From: Casuarius casuarius
Lineage: Eukaryota > Chordata > Aves > Casuariiformes > Casuariidae
Length of the DNA: 64,000 bases
Direction: 5' to 3'
Assembly (NCBI GenBank): GCA_003342895.1
Contig: PTFA01000370.1
Span: 146,479-210,478, forward strand
Both the position numbers and the translations under genes were made by a program. This document shows positions 12,045-24,340 of this stretch, piece after piece (the first letter of the stretch is position 1; the number at the start of each line of letters is the position of its first letter). Under the pieces are notes generated by a model. The model saw only the letters and a program-made list of their open reading frames with translations, was not told the origin of the DNA and ran no database searches.

Positions 12045-12082
12045 TTATATATATACATATCTGTATATCTGTCGCTCTATAT
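12045..12082. repeat. AT-rich (TATA)n low-complexity tract
   Basis: Alternating TA with CTGTATAT interruptions, a degenerate dinucleotide repeat. Confidence 0.7.
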
Positions 12083-14054
12083 ACCACCATAAAAATCCTT
12101 GTCTTCTGACAGTGTGTTGGCCAAGAAATTCTTTTAAACTCATAAAACCAAGCCAACACAATGCTGCCTTTTCATCTCCCTAGGCCGGGGCATTTTTGAG
12201 GCCTCTTCCAGCATCGAATATTCCCGGCCTCTCAGGACACCTGAAGCCAACACAGCCACGATTTCTCCATGCCGGGAGGTGCCCACCCAACTCGTAGCTT
12301 GCACCGCAGAGAGAGAGACTTTGGCCCAGAGCTGCCAAGCCAGTGTTTTAGGTTGCATGCCAGAGCCCAGCACCTGGATGAGGGGGGCTCAGCCAGATGG
12401 GTTCACACCAGTGGGAGAATTTGGCCTAATAAAGGACCTTCGGGCATTCCTGTATCATCCCAGCAAGGAGCTGTCAAATCACACGGATTCACCTTTTGTT
12501 TTGGGAAGGAGGCAGCATTCAACATCCCTGCTTCTAGACCCAGGGTGCTTTGTGGGGTCCTAGCTTAGCAGGGGGAAACCATGAAAAGTTGTGGGCTGAT
12601 ATTAAAACTCAGGATGAAGGCAAAAGCGATGATCTTGCTGCTAATGACCTACTTCTAGGCTTCTTCTCCACTTCAGGTTCCTGAGCTCAGCTCTCCTAAA
12701 GACATCAGGCAGAGGGAGAGCCAACACTGGGCAGCTCCTGGCGTATTTCTTACCCAAAATGAGCACTTTGGTTAGCAATTTGCATCTCATTTTTGCAATC
12801 TTCTGGCCCTCAGAAACTGCAAGTTGGAGATTCATGGTGTTCGCTGTCTTGCCTTGTTTATTCTTTTGTTTCCAGTCATGTTTGTGTTGGAAGATCAGGT
12901 GCTCTTATTCTCTTAGAAGTAAAGGAAGTAGGTGTCTCTTGGGACACCAGCATCTAATTAAAGGTGGTACAGGCCAAGGCAGGAGGTGTGTACTCTCTTC
13001 CCAGAAGTCCCGCTGCATGGCAATCATCATTTCCTTTACCCTGACCCTTTTCTGGTTTGTTTTTGTTGCAAAATTGTCAGGCTTGGGGCTGTCTTAGTAC
13101 TTTTATAACCTAGTGCAAAGACATCTTGGTGTGGTGAGGATCACAGATTGCTTCAATCATACACACAGCAGTAATAATTTTATTTCATACTATAAGCGTG
13201 AAATGATGTACACTCAAATGATTAATTATATCAGCAAGATGAGCATATGGTAGCACTTCTTTGCTAGACCCTGCAGGCTTCAGCAGTCTGTGGCCAAGGA
13301 TCGTGCTGAACCTCAAGTGGTGATTTTGGGATTCCTTGAGGATTTTTCTTCTGTAATTTTTTCCGCCATTGTTTGAATGCACATTGACTTTTAGTGTCCG
13401 CAAAGTCTCATGGTCTGCTCTACTAGACTGAAGAAAAAAAGGTTCTTCCAAGCATTTCCTCAGCTTTGTTGCAACACTTGTGGGCCAACACAAAACCAAG
13501 AGACATTCTCTTTGCACCTAGCAAGGAAAGGTAAAGTCAAGCAAGGCCGGTGAACTGATGCTGAGATAGCAGTCCAATATCTAAACAGGTAACACCCAAT
13601 TACAACAGAACTGTGTTGACTTACACTTTCCCTTATCAGAAGAATCAGGTATTCGTGTAAATCACAAAAGAGTTTGATGGATGCCAGTTCACAGTGAGCC
13701 CCAAACCAAGGAACAAGAGCCTAGTTAAACAAAATGTATGTTCTTCTTATCTTTAAGCTGTGACTATTGCTATGAAATAAAAACTATAAAAGAAAGTGCC
13801 TTATCAAGGGGGCTATAATACTTTAATGTTCACTAGTGGCTCAGTCTGTGTTGGAATCAGACCTTTGGGACCACTTTCTGAACCCCACTGAAGCAATTTT
13901 TTCGCAGACAGATGATCTTTCCTTATCACGCATTGTCTTGGCAATAAAAAAGTCTCTTTCTTGAGATGCATGTTTAGACTAAGGCTGGTAAAAAAAGAAA
14001 AAGAAAAGAAGGGGAAGCTAAATTGGTCTTAATTCTGATGCTTGCCTAAATGTA
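12083..14054. other. Non-coding stretch, no gene seen
   Basis: No gene or classified repeat recognised. An A-rich run with G interruptions lies at 13990-14010. The 110-residue minus-strand frame at 13185-13517 has no known domain. Confidence 0.4.
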
Positions 14055-14180
14055 AACAATGAGGTACAGGAACAAGCTTCATTAGACCCTCCTGGGCCTG
14101 GAAGTGTGGTGTGGAAAGCACATGTTGTAAGTAGCCGAGCTGGAGACTAGGTCAGAGCCTGATCCTAATGCTATGGCTAA
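14055..14180 (-). mobile_element. Probable MIR SINE, antisense copy
   Basis: AACAATGAGGTACAGGAACA matches the antisense CORE block. GTAAGTAGCCGAGCTGGAGA with CTAGGTCAGAGCCTGATCCT matches the antisense 'agtagcagagctgggactagaaccc' part of MIR. The order is right but divergence is heavy. Confidence 0.42.
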
Positions 14181-15203
14181 TCAGACTCTCTTATCACATT
14201 TACTGGGAGATGGGTGATGCCAATAAAACCAAGTCAGGCTGAGTGCACTTAGTGGAGCCAAAAAGCTAATTGTTAATAGATGCTTACAGTTCAGAGCTCA
14301 GAAAAGCCAGCTGGCCCCCTCCGCTTGCCTACGTCAGTCCCCGCAGCACCCAGGGGCACCCCGGCCAGGGGACTCCCACGGGAGACGGGGCAGGCTGCCA
14401 TCCTCCTGGAGCTCTCGAGCAGAGAAATGCTCATCATGGCAGGCTTCCTTTCAAATACAGCTTGCTAGCAGGTTTCCTTCGTGACACTGAAGATCCTGAA
14501 CCCCATCAAAAATGATGAGCAGGACACATGCCATTTTGTTGGTATTTAGCTAGATTATGGGGATCATAGATGCCCTAGCCAAGATCAAGACCATATCAAT
14601 GTGACAGCGGTCCAGCCACCCTGGTGTCTCATATGCCTAGGGAGACAACAAAATCGAGATGGTGCTTTGCACTAGGGGCATGCTGACCCCTGTGATTTTC
14701 CCAAACATGGAAAAGTCAAAGGCATAATTTGTCACAGTGATGGACTGTGTTTATGTCTCCTTCCCCAATCTGAAAATAGTGGCTGATAGCAAATGCCTGT
14801 GGAAAAGGATGACAGTGGGGTGAGCTCACAGTGATTTTTCCCTGGTACACCTCCCCTGCAACTAGGAATCTAGAAAACTAGAGATCTGAAGAAGATCCAG
14901 AATCAGAATCAATATCATTGTGTTTAAATCCTTGTCTTCATTTTACAAGATCTTTTCCCCAAGGAAGGCCTCTGTGTCTAAAGCCTTGACTGCTTCTTCC
15001 AGCTCTATCCAGTTGTCTAATAAAGACATTATATTGCACTGCAAAGCTTTCCTTCTGTAGGACACAGCTCTATCTTGGAGAATTCACAGCTTAAATAAAG
15101 GCGTATCTTTTTACCTTCTGATGATTTTAGCTAGATAGACAGCTAGATTGATCAATGCATAGATTAATAGGTCCTTAAAAACTACAGGACCCAAAGGCAA
15201 GTG
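14181..15203. other. Non-coding stretch, no gene seen
   Basis: A slightly GC-richer patch with a few CpGs at 14310-14420 is too short to call an island. Nothing else recognised. Confidence 0.4.
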
Positions 15204-15250
15204 GTAGGTACAGTTAGCTGTACCTACAGGTACAGTGTAGGTACAGTTAG
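15204..15250. repeat. Compound inverted and direct repeat
   Basis: GTAGGTACAG (15204-15213) is followed after TTAG by its exact reverse complement CTGTACCTAC (15218-15227), giving a 10-bp perfect stem. The 14-base word GTAGGTACAGTTAG at 15204-15217 recurs exactly at 15237-15250. The block therefore has both a hairpin and a 33-base-period direct repeat. Confidence 0.85.
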
Positions 15251-17119
15251 TTGTTAGCTGCATGGTCTCATTTTTGAGCATAGCACCTCGGGGACCGCAG
15301 ACTCCAGAGAAAGCCTCCCTCATCTTCACAGCAACCAATGCCTCTGCTCACTCCTGTGAAAGTCTTTAACATCAGGTCATTTGTCCTGCAACGTTGAAGG
15401 CCTTGCTGTGCTTGTGTGAATCTGAGCATGTAAACCACCTGCCTGCTCAGGGTAAGACTGCATCTCATCGTTCTTTCGTATCCAACAGAGCCATGGCATT
15501 AGAGAGCCTTTTCTTCTCCAGTTGTTTTCATTTCAATGCAAGGGCCATGGTGTTAGCAGAGATGTCCATTTTCCTGAGCAGCCGTGAGTGCCCGGCACGC
15601 AAGTATGATAAGGACTGTGATTTTTAGTGGAAATTGCTTTGCATTTTCGGTAGCTGCCTTCTCTTGTCTTGCTGATGCTCCCCAAGGCTGCAGTCATTTC
15701 TGAACATCTAAAGCCTGGTGGAGCCCTGCCAGGGCACTCAGCAAGCAGCTGACAGAGACTTTACAGTAGTTCTTGGAGACAATAGCGGGTCCTTGGGGCA
15801 GAGGACTATCATTGACGTACGTCACCAAAGGAAGCCAGATGGCCTCTGCAGAATTATTTTCCATCACTGAATGAGTCTGTCACCATCAGGAGAAAAAAGA
15901 TATGCAAAATGGCAAGAGCTAATTCCCAGGTGGAGCGAGGGGGCTGTGTGTGTACACATCAGGCCCACAGAGGAATCCAGAGAAGGAGGATTTCCTGCTG
16001 AAATGTGAACTATTTGGGCCAGCTCTTCAGAAAGGGGTTAAGTACGAGGCCTGGGAGGTGAGGAGAGGGACAGGTGGGGAGAATGCAAGATATTTACCTC
16101 CCAACTTGCTCTTTTATTTGGTCTGAGATGCTGATGGGCAAACTAACCAAACACTGGCTGCCATTTAAACATCTGGAAAATTTCATGCACTCCAGCAGCA
16201 AGAGCAGCATTTCTGTGTAATCGCGGGGTAAGGCAGGTGCAGATGAGATCCCAGGTAGCACCGAGGGCCTCATCTGTTGGAGCACTGGGTTGCAATCTGA
16301 GCCTCCCTCCTGCTTCTCTCCAAAACCACATCCGAATGCCGGTACCCAAATGCAGAGACTGGTGAGCTCAAGACATCTCTCTGCCAAAAGGGGACCAAGA
16401 AAGCAGCTGGTGGAGAAAAGAGAGAAGCAAGAAGGCAAGTGGGTGGTGAGTGTAGGGCCGTCGGTGTGGGGGATGCTGCTGCAGGTGTGCAAATACAGAG
16501 GGTCACTGGCATCTGCTGGGAACGCAGCAGCACGGGGACCCGTCACCTTTATCTCCTGACCTCTTGCTCCCCTGCCCTGGACACCCAGATGCCACGGCTC
16601 TGAGAGCAGTGGAAATGCCAGCCAGGATGGGGCCCCATGCGATGGCATCACACAGCCATTTGCAAGGAGGAAGAAGAAGATCCCTTGAGGGATCCCTAAG
16701 TCAGAGCTTGAGGTAGGTACATCAAAGCTGTCCCCAAAGATCCTATTTGCTCCCAAACTCACAGACGTTTGGTTTTATGGGTCCTTCTGTGTCTACTGCA
16801 ATGTCTTATGCCAGCACATCAGTGCCACTTGGGCTCGCTATGCACAGTTTTAGGTGCCACTGCTCACAGGGGCTAAGCCAGCTTCATTGCAGGTCACACA
16901 CCCACTCACACAGCCATGGATTTAGATGCCATAAAACCATGGTCTAACATGCCCTGGGAATCTCCCACCATCTTATATTTGTTGCAATCATCCCTTACTG
17001 CTTTGCTCGCCGAGGTGGTTTCCCCTGCAGCCTTTGCCGGCTGCATCCAATATGTCGTTCAGTAGTCGAGAAAATAACAGCAACCCACGGCCCTCTCTTG
17101 CTCATTCTCTACTGTCGCT
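15251..17119. other. Non-coding stretch with a long but featureless frame
   Basis: The longest open frame in the window (222 residues, minus strand, 16094-16762) lies here. It has no domain, signal peptide, repeat or family resemblance, and other frames are open over the same bases, so I treat it as chance. No classified repeat recognised. Confidence 0.4.
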
Positions 17120-17340
17120 TCTGTGTCCGGCTTGCTTTATTTTTTGGCAAAAGAGCCAAAAATAGCTTGTGTGAAAATTATTTATTTTGTATTAATAGCT
17201 TGGAGTCAAAGCCTCAGCAGACACTTGAAATAAACAGGATCACTGAAAACACAGTTGTTTGAAATTAGAGCTTTTCCCTGACCTCAAGGTTTCTAACCAA
17301 AGCCAGAAAAATTGTATATATAGAATCCCTTAATGTTTTT
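17120..17340. promoter_or_regulatory. Candidate conserved non-coding element
   Basis: AT-rich sequence with an NFI-like inverted repeat: TTTTTGGC at 17141-17148 and GCCAAAAA at 17155-17162, with a 6-base spacer where canonical NFI sites have 5. It is followed by TTATTTATTTTGTATTAATA and GAAATAAACAGG (FOX-like core). No repeat signature and no coding frame. Enhancer-like by composition only. Confidence 0.2.
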
Positions 17341-17939
17341 CCCTGTTAATCCACAGTGCAACAAGCCTTGGTTGTAGCCAGAGGATTTTGGCCAGAATGA
17401 TTAAACCAACATTTCATTTAGGCGGTCGCACGTGGATTTGTATAGGTGGTCGAGATGTAAAATAATCCTCCGTATCTGACTAATGACCCCCTTTGCACTT
17501 CCAACCTAATTTGTATTCAAGTGCTTCCCACTTCTCCACAGTCACTCTTTTCCTGTCATCATTTCCCCTCTCAAAAATATGTTTTTTCAGTGGAGACAGT
17601 TGTTGGGTGAAAAACTGCGTTTTGGAAGAAATTTTCTGGACTTCTTTCCTTGAGAAAAGAAGAAGAAAACAGCAACACTTTTTGTTTTTCCTTCCTCCTC
17701 CTTTTGTTTTCTTTTACTCCCTGTCCTGCACAGTCAGTTTTCCAGCCAGATAAAAGGAGGAAAAAAGGGGAAATAAAACAACAAGCGAGTTTATATTTTT
17801 ATCTTTCTTCAGTGTGGATTTCCTCTCTTCCCATTTTTTTCCAGCAAATAGAAATATTCCCACCCAAGAATTAGAGCAGCTCAGCTCATTTCAATTTTTG
17901 TGCATATGATAGCATGTCTATTAATGAAAGCAACTCTTT
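17341..17939. other. Non-coding stretch, no gene seen
   Basis: TC-rich and T-rich stretches at 17570-17850. No gene or classified repeat recognised. Confidence 0.4.
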
Positions 17940-18000
17940 TAAGTATGGTTACCCCCGTGTTACTGATGGATAAATTAAGGCACAAAGGGGAGGAACAGTC
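17940..18000 (-). mobile_element. MIR-like fragment, antisense
   Basis: GTTACCCCCGTGTTACTGAT followed by GGATAAATTAAGGCACAAAG resembles the antisense CORE of MIR ('atccccattttacagatgaggaaactgaggcac'). It is short and lies directly before a MIR in the opposite orientation. Confidence 0.38.
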
Positions 18001-18009
18001 TACCTGGAG

Positions 18010-18200
18010 CTTAACGCAGCCTCCTGCAGACTGAGAGAAACCTGGATTCAAGCCCCCAAGCTCCTTTCCTGACTCTGAATAATCTGTTTAGCTCCTCTTT
18101 TCCTCTGTGAAATGGGGGGTAGCACCGACCTCACGGCTTTTCCGGGGGGAGCGCGTTGTGCAGGGTCTTGCATGGTGACGGTGGACGTGAGGGATAATTG
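18010..18200 (+). mobile_element. MIR SINE, sense copy
   Basis: CCTGGATTCAAGCCCCCAAG fits the B-box region of the tRNA-like head. CTCCTTTCCTGACTCTGAAT follows, then TTTTCCTCTGTGAAATGGGG (CORE) and GTAGCACCGACCTCACGG. The order and spacing are those of MIR. The 3' part runs into CpG-containing unique sequence and its end is approximate. Confidence 0.65.
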
Positions 18201-18829
18201 CAGAGGAGGAAGATTAATTAGCTCATCCCGTGCAAGGATGCTCCCAGCTCACGGACAAGCTACGATAAGGGTGTCCCAGCTTTCCCCATTGCAAAGCCTC
18301 ACTATTTCAGCTTCGGGCTGTGGGTTGAAAACTGCTTTCAAGCAACGAGTGTTGGCTTTGCTTGGTGCTTTTGGATACGCAGCCCCATAAGTCATCGGCC
18401 AGGTCTCCGTTTCGGGAGCTGCACACGCCGGCTCCTCCACCCCACAGTGTCCCGGAGGAGACAGGTCGGCAGGACGGCTCCGCTGGGGACGGTGGCCAGG
18501 CTGCTGAGCCTTCACACTTGTTACGGCTCTTGGAAGGCCTCAGCTAGCGGCTTTTTCTATCCCAGCCGGCTGTTATATCACACGTTGTTCCCGGTCGCTG
18601 CCTCATAGTTTACAGCACTTGGAAAATGTCAAATGTGGGAGTCCAGCAGCCCTAGGTTAGAGTAAAAACTCCCAAACATATTTGGAGGGCTGCCAGCACT
18701 TTGCAAGCCCTCTGCAAACTCAGATAAGGGGCGACCTTGCAGCCTGCAGGCTAGGCCAGGAGTTTATAAATCCTCCATTTGCTTGGGTTGAACTTTCTCA
18801 ATATTGTGATCATCCTGTCCCCTTTGAAC

Positions 18830-19130
18830 ATCATCTGGTGCCCCGGGTGGGAAACCAGCGTGCGGGAACACGGGCTGCTGGCGACGGTGACCTTCGCCGG
18901 CTGCGGCGGGACACGCCGTTTCCAAGGTGGAAGAGCCCGCGATGGTCTGACGTCCAGACGCGGCGGGTAAAGGACTCGCTGGCACCCGCGTGGCGGCGGG
19001 TGCTTGGCGTCACGCTGAGGCTCGATCTGTCACGGACTCGTGAGCAAACCCAGCGTCCGGGTTTGTTTGAGCTAAGCGGCCCCGGAGGTTACAGATATTG
19101 GCCCCAAATCGTTTGGGTCTGCAGTAATGA
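18830..19130. promoter_or_regulatory. Internal CpG-rich island
   Basis: Between 18841 and 19080 I count roughly 30 CpG dinucleotides, several as CGCG, CGGCG or GACG, while neighbouring kilobases have few. This meets the usual density of a short CpG island. The region keeps long frames open on both strands (for example plus strand 18682-19215), but none has a recognised domain; high GC alone would do this. It may be an internal or alternative promoter, an exon of a gene I cannot identify, or an unmethylated enhancer. Confidence 0.45.
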
Positions 19131-22100
19131 CGGGCCTAAAAGCGCAGTTGGGGAAGGATGGCAACTCTGCTTTGCAAGGAGGGGGAGGAAGTGGTGCATT
19201 TGGGCTTCATTTTGAACTGTAACGAAATCTAAACATTTTGAAATTCTTCCCCAAATGACAAATAATGTCAAATAATGAGATAGCACCGGGCTGGATTTGA
19301 GCTGCGAGGCACCTTCTTATATTCCTAAGTTCTGATAAAAAGGATGGAACACAGTCAGGGAAACTTTCTGCTCCTTCCCCTCATTATTTTTCTTAAAAAA
19401 AAAAAAAAACACAACCTCAGTGAAATCAGCAAGGTCTCGTGAAGCCTTCCAGTTTGGATGGAAGAGCGTTTCTGCAGCAGGAAACGTTTCCCTCCGGGTT
19501 TTCCTGGCCAGCTCCAGCCGATAGCACGTCTCCGACACAGTGCCGTCGGGCCGGAGCTGGAAATCCTGGCTCAGACCCACAAGAGCTCTGGGTTTGGCCC
19601 CAAACACGGGGGGCATCGATTCGGGGTGGACGGAGACCCCCAAAATGAGCTCTTGGTGACCTGGTACCTCTGTGCCTGCAGCACGGAGAAAACAGTCCAA
19701 ATCCCACAGGCAGAAAAGCAGTTAATTAGCAGGGTTAATTAGCTCAGAGGCAACACAGCGGTGGCGTTGCTGAATGACGTGGGTCATTGAGACAGAGCTG
19801 TCAGTCTATGGGGGTTTATTTTCCTCTCTTCTCCTTTACTTTAGACTCAAGGCTTTCCAGTAATTAACTTTTGCAAGCCAGGGGTGAAGCGGTAGCCAGC
19901 ACTTACACGTTTCTGATCTGTGGATAATTTACAAACCCTTTCCACCTGTATCCATACTACACTTCACATGGCTGAATTATTTCTTGCCCATACATCATCC
20001 AGTGAATTCAAGCTCTTTTGGGGCCTGTTTGCAGTTTGTTCGCAGATCACGCTTCCTTACTGCAAGCGTATTTGTTTTCTCTCTTGGTCAAATAACTCAT
20101 GTGAAAATGTCAGTCTGTGAATTAGCTGTGAACTATTTACCCCCGCTCCTTACCAGAGACCCTCCGAGATTCCCAGTGTCACCTACACACTGCAGAGTTG
20201 CCTGAAATACCACAGTAGGATTGGGATAATGCAGGTCAAATGGCCCAAAAAATGCCCAGGTGGACTCTTGTTTGCTCTCACATCTGTAAAGAATTCAAGT
20301 TTTCCTGGACAAATGTTTTTCTCAACAAATTTTTGTTCCCAAATCTAACCTGGTTCATTGCTTCTACATGTAAAAATATTTGCAGATGCCTTTCTGAACT
20401 GATGGGTGAGCCGGACTTTCCTTAGCTCCTCTAAGTGTCTGAGGGAGGAAGCTCAGTAGTAGTTTTTTTGTTTAGCTTCCAAATTTGGAGGAAAATCCTA
20501 CTTTTTTACGTCTTGAAGCTTCTGTTCCTTTTTCCACCGTGCCCTAAGCATGGCTCCCTATCTCAGCCCCTTCTGGCCAAAGTGCATGTCCCCAACCTGC
20601 TCACAGTGGTGACAACACATAGCCTGTCACGACATGGAAACGCAGCCTCTGCTGGGATTTCCATCGGGAAAGGTAACAAATACGAACGATACTATCGGGT
20701 GCTGCACCCCAAGGTGCTCACACCCCAGCGGAGGACGACGTGGTGAAAGACTTGACCAGCCCATGGCAATACTTTTTTTTTTTTAACTCGCCGGAGGGTC
20801 CTGAGGTCCATCCCACTGCTTGGGCAGTGGCGGTTGCCCTCGAGCCCCGCAGAGAGGAGAGGCGCCCCGGAAATACTTTGCAAACACCTGCTCCTTCCTT
20901 CTGCACAAATTAGCCTGCCTTGAGCTATTTTTCCCCCCCCTCATTTTTCACACCTTCCTTTCTTCCCTGGAGCGCCAGGTCTGTTCCCTCCTCTCGGGCC
21001 AGCGGCGGAGAGTTTAGCAGTTAATATCCTTCTGCCTCCAATTGTGCTTTAAGAGGTGTAACGTTTGATAAGCCCCATTTAACTTGGCTGTATTACATTG
21101 TTTAAATAATTCAAATACAGATTGGCCCTTTAGAAGGATTTCTGCTCTATTGACCCTGCTGGTCATGAGTTACCAGGAAGTCAGGGAGGGGCCCAGCCTG
21201 ACGGCTCCTAGGGCTGAAAGCCTGAAAATCAATTCCAGCTCTTTAGTGCCCCAATCACACCCCATTATTCCTGGCTAATTGCAGACCTGCTACGCTGTTA
21301 ACTCTTCGGGAACAATGTGGCCTTTGACTGGAAGAGGAAAACCAAAGAGTTTTCTTCTCCAGTGGGGTCCTAATCTGCATGGACAGTGTCGTGCAGAAGT
21401 GCTTATCGCGAGGGTTTGGATGAATAATTATTTACAGGTGGAAGTGTCAAACTTCTTCATTTCCCCCCCCTTCTTTAATACCTGGTTTGCTGGGGGTTGG
21501 TTGGATTGGGACATTAATAACGCATTTTTTTCTGCTGTTATCTCTCTCTGTCTCCCCGTGCATTGATTTGTGAGGAATATGGAATGGCAGCCTGCAATAC
21601 AGTTAGTCCTTATTAGTGCTTATCTTCTGCGCGATTCTGCCCCAAAAGACATGCTGGATTCTTTGTCAGCTAGAAGGTTTTGCACACCTAAAAATGAAAG
21701 CTAAGACCTTTGTCTTCATCATTGTCCTTAATAGACAAAAGCTGCCCTGACAAGAAAGATGCTGCTGTCCTGGCACCTTTGGCTTGTGAGAGCCTGGGAG
21801 CCAAGCGAATGAGCTTTTGTGAATTAAGCTGGGAACCAAATGCAGGTAAAAATACCCCAAATTCCGCCTCTGGGATGCTGCCTTCTCTCATCATTCAAGT
21901 GCTTGCTTCAGTTCATGCTGCTCTGGCGCCAGGTAAACTGGGCATGACCCAGGGCTTCTCAAGACTTCTCAAGACACAAAAAGCACAAAAATCTGTCCTT
22001 TCCCTTTTTGATGTATTAAGACTAAAGGTCACCCGCCCAATCATTCAGTCTGATCTACAGTCCAACAAGCCACAGCCTCACCCCATCACCCTACCTGACT

Positions 22101-22139
22101 CCAGGGCTGCTGGATGAATTAGGGGAGGAGATGCCAATC
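19131..22139. other. Non-coding stretch, no gene seen
   Basis: Includes an A15 run at 19395-19409 and a T12 run at 20773-20784. AT-rich sequence around 21040-21120 has TTTGATAAG and ATTGTTTAAATAATT words. No gene or classified repeat recognised. Confidence 0.4.
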
Positions 22140-22580
22140 TGGATGGAAAACTTCAGGTGATGGGGAATTCACCACACTTCTCCAAAGCCACTGAATCCCC
22201 ACCCTTTTTACAAATGGCACCTTATCTCTGGTCACTATTTATCCAGGAACACAGAGCAGAGGCCAGGGAGGAGCTGCATCAACCTCCACCCCAGGTCATG
22301 GCACCAGAACCAGGTCAGGCTCCATCTCTAATTTGAGTGGTTTTTTTCATCCCATCTGTTCCTCCTGGGAGGCTGTTCCAGAGCCTCACTCCTCTGCAGG
22401 TTAGGAGCCACCTGTGATTTCCAGGTCACTTTTACCTGGGCCCACCTTGGATCTTGCAGCACTGGAACACCCCTGTTGTCTTCCTGAAGGGTCCCTTTGA
22501 TGTCTGTCTGCTTTCGATCGACATGTAGATCCAGCCTATGGATCAACAGCTCTTCTGGGACGTTGACAAGGATGAGGTGA
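22140..22580 (-). mobile_element. CR1/L3-type LINE 3' fragment
   Basis: On this strand the text is that of a reversed CR1-clade 3' end. It runs GGATGGAAAACTTCAGGTGA, GGGAATTCACCACACTTCTC, then a block around GGGAGGCTGTTCCAGAGCCT, ending CACTCCTCTGCAGGTTAGGA and GTGATTTCCAGGTCAC. The GGCTGTTCCAGAGC...CTC..C...GTTAG pattern is characteristic of reptile and bird CR1 tails. No reverse transcriptase frame survives. Ends are approximate. Confidence 0.6.
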
Positions 22581-24318
22581 CATCTCAGGGTAACAAATGA
22601 AGGGATGTGTATGCTGACCAGCTCGCCACATTTAATTTGGCAGGTGAACGTTTTCTAGGCTCTCTCTGTCATCAGCAGCAGGGTTGTCCAGGGGATGATA
22701 CAGAGCAAGACCCCAACATTGGTGTGTTGAATGGTCCTCTGGAGATGCCGCTGTCTCTTCCTTCACCATGGAGAGCCTACAGAGACTCTCTGGTTAATTC
22801 AGCTGGCTGGCTAAGTAAATCTTAATATGTCAGCAGCCTGAAAACCTCCCTCAATCTCACATTTCAAGGCAGGAACACACTCTACTGCATACTACTGGGA
22901 CTAAAACAATTGAAAAGCTGGTCTTCCTGTGGAGACAGCAAACTAGGCTAAGGCCTGACTCTGCTCTAAGCTGTGGCGGAGCCATTTGCACATCACACTT
23001 TGTGTCCCCAGACGAAATCTGAGGTGAAGGAATAGATTTAGTTAGTTCTATGATTTTCAGAGCGGAGATTGTCCGGTTAAAGACATGTACAGCAGCTAGC
23101 ATAGAGGAACCAAAGCCTTGGGCCCCTAGAGGAAACTATAACAATCACTGTTGTGTGACTGCCAGCGATGCCTGAGCAGGAGTATTTGAAATGGAGTGAA
23201 GAGGAAGAAAACTCTGTGATAATTTTTGAAGGCCAGTGACTGGGATTTGCAAGGAGTTTAAGGAGCCTAGATGCTTAGCTCCCACTGGAATGCCTTGAGA
23301 TGTGGGTACCAAAATTCCCGAAGCATTTTGAAAGAAGGAGATATCTTTTTAGAAAAGCCTTGGAGGCAGAGCAGAGAGGCAGAATCTTAACTGAAATTCG
23401 CAGGAGACTCTCCCCTGTCTCCAGTTGCTCTAAAGAGACTTCAGGGACCCTGAATTTAGACAAAGCATTGCTATGCTCACCTCCTCCCCCCATTTCTGAC
23501 CTGCAAAGGGTTAAAGGGTGGGGGAGCTCTTTGATTAATAGATGTCGTGTGAACATGCACATTTGCCTATGACTGCATTCCTGGGGCTTTCGACTCCGTG
23601 ATAAGCTGCGACCAAAGTCCTTTGGCTCTGGGCAAGGAGAGCAAACAGGGCCCCAATGGAGCAGTTATTAATACCAGCCCTGCACCTCTCAGGGCTGTCT
23701 CTCAGCAACCAGGCTCCTGAGAGGCCTTTCACACACCAATCGATACCGCTCGCCTCTCCCCTCGCCACTGGACCAGCATCGCAGGCAATGTGGGGCACGT
23801 CTCCTTGCTAATTCCCCTCTTTGCTAATTGCTCTCCAGTATGCTCACCCCTGGTCTCCTCTTTCTGTACCAGGACCTCAAGCACCCGGACCCCTTCCTAT
23901 CAGCAGTGCGGGGAGGAGAGGATGATATTCCCATGGGGGTGATGGGAACAAGCCCCAACACCCGAGCTGCTGTTGCAGCTGGCCCATGCAGCTATGCCCC
24001 CCAAGCCGAGGGACTTGGGGCAGTGAGGAAGGAACATATTGGACCAACATGGGGAATTCAGCAGCAATATCAGTAAGGATACAGACAGTGCATCTGTTCT
24101 CCTGCAGCCATGAAAGGATGCACTTTGAGAACTAGCCCTTTTCCTCAAGTAAATTTACAAAACAAACGAACAAACACACCTAATTTAGAATTTATCTGGC
24201 TACAAAATTCCACTTTCCCTCAGGGAAATTTCAAACTGATGGGAGTCAAAAACTTTTTTTTGACACCAAACTTTGACGTAAGGATGTTGATTAAAAATGA
24301 AACTCCTTTCCTCCCTGG
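22581..24318. other. Non-coding stretch, no gene seen
   Basis: No gene, RNA or classified repeat recognised. Confidence 0.4.
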
Positions 24319-24340
24319 AAAACAAAACAAAACAAAACAA
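24319..24340. repeat. (AAAAC)n simple repeat
   Basis: Four consecutive AAAAC-type units. Confidence 0.9.

Noticed and set aside
15111..15338. 75-residue minus-strand frame with two Asn-Cys-Thr sequons and a hydrophobic C-terminal stretch resembling a membrane anchor
   Set aside because: The repeated Asn-Cys-Thr-Tyr arises directly from the local inverted and direct repeat at 15204-15250. No splice-bounded or family support.
16094..16762. 222-residue minus-strand open frame, the longest in the window
   Set aside because: No domain, motif or family resemblance. Other frames on both strands are open over the same bases, and composition is that of moderately GC-rich non-coding DNA.
18682..19215. 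177-residue frame over the 19-kb CpG island
   Set aside because: GC-rich, CpG-rich DNA lacks stop codons by composition, and the product has no recognised domain.
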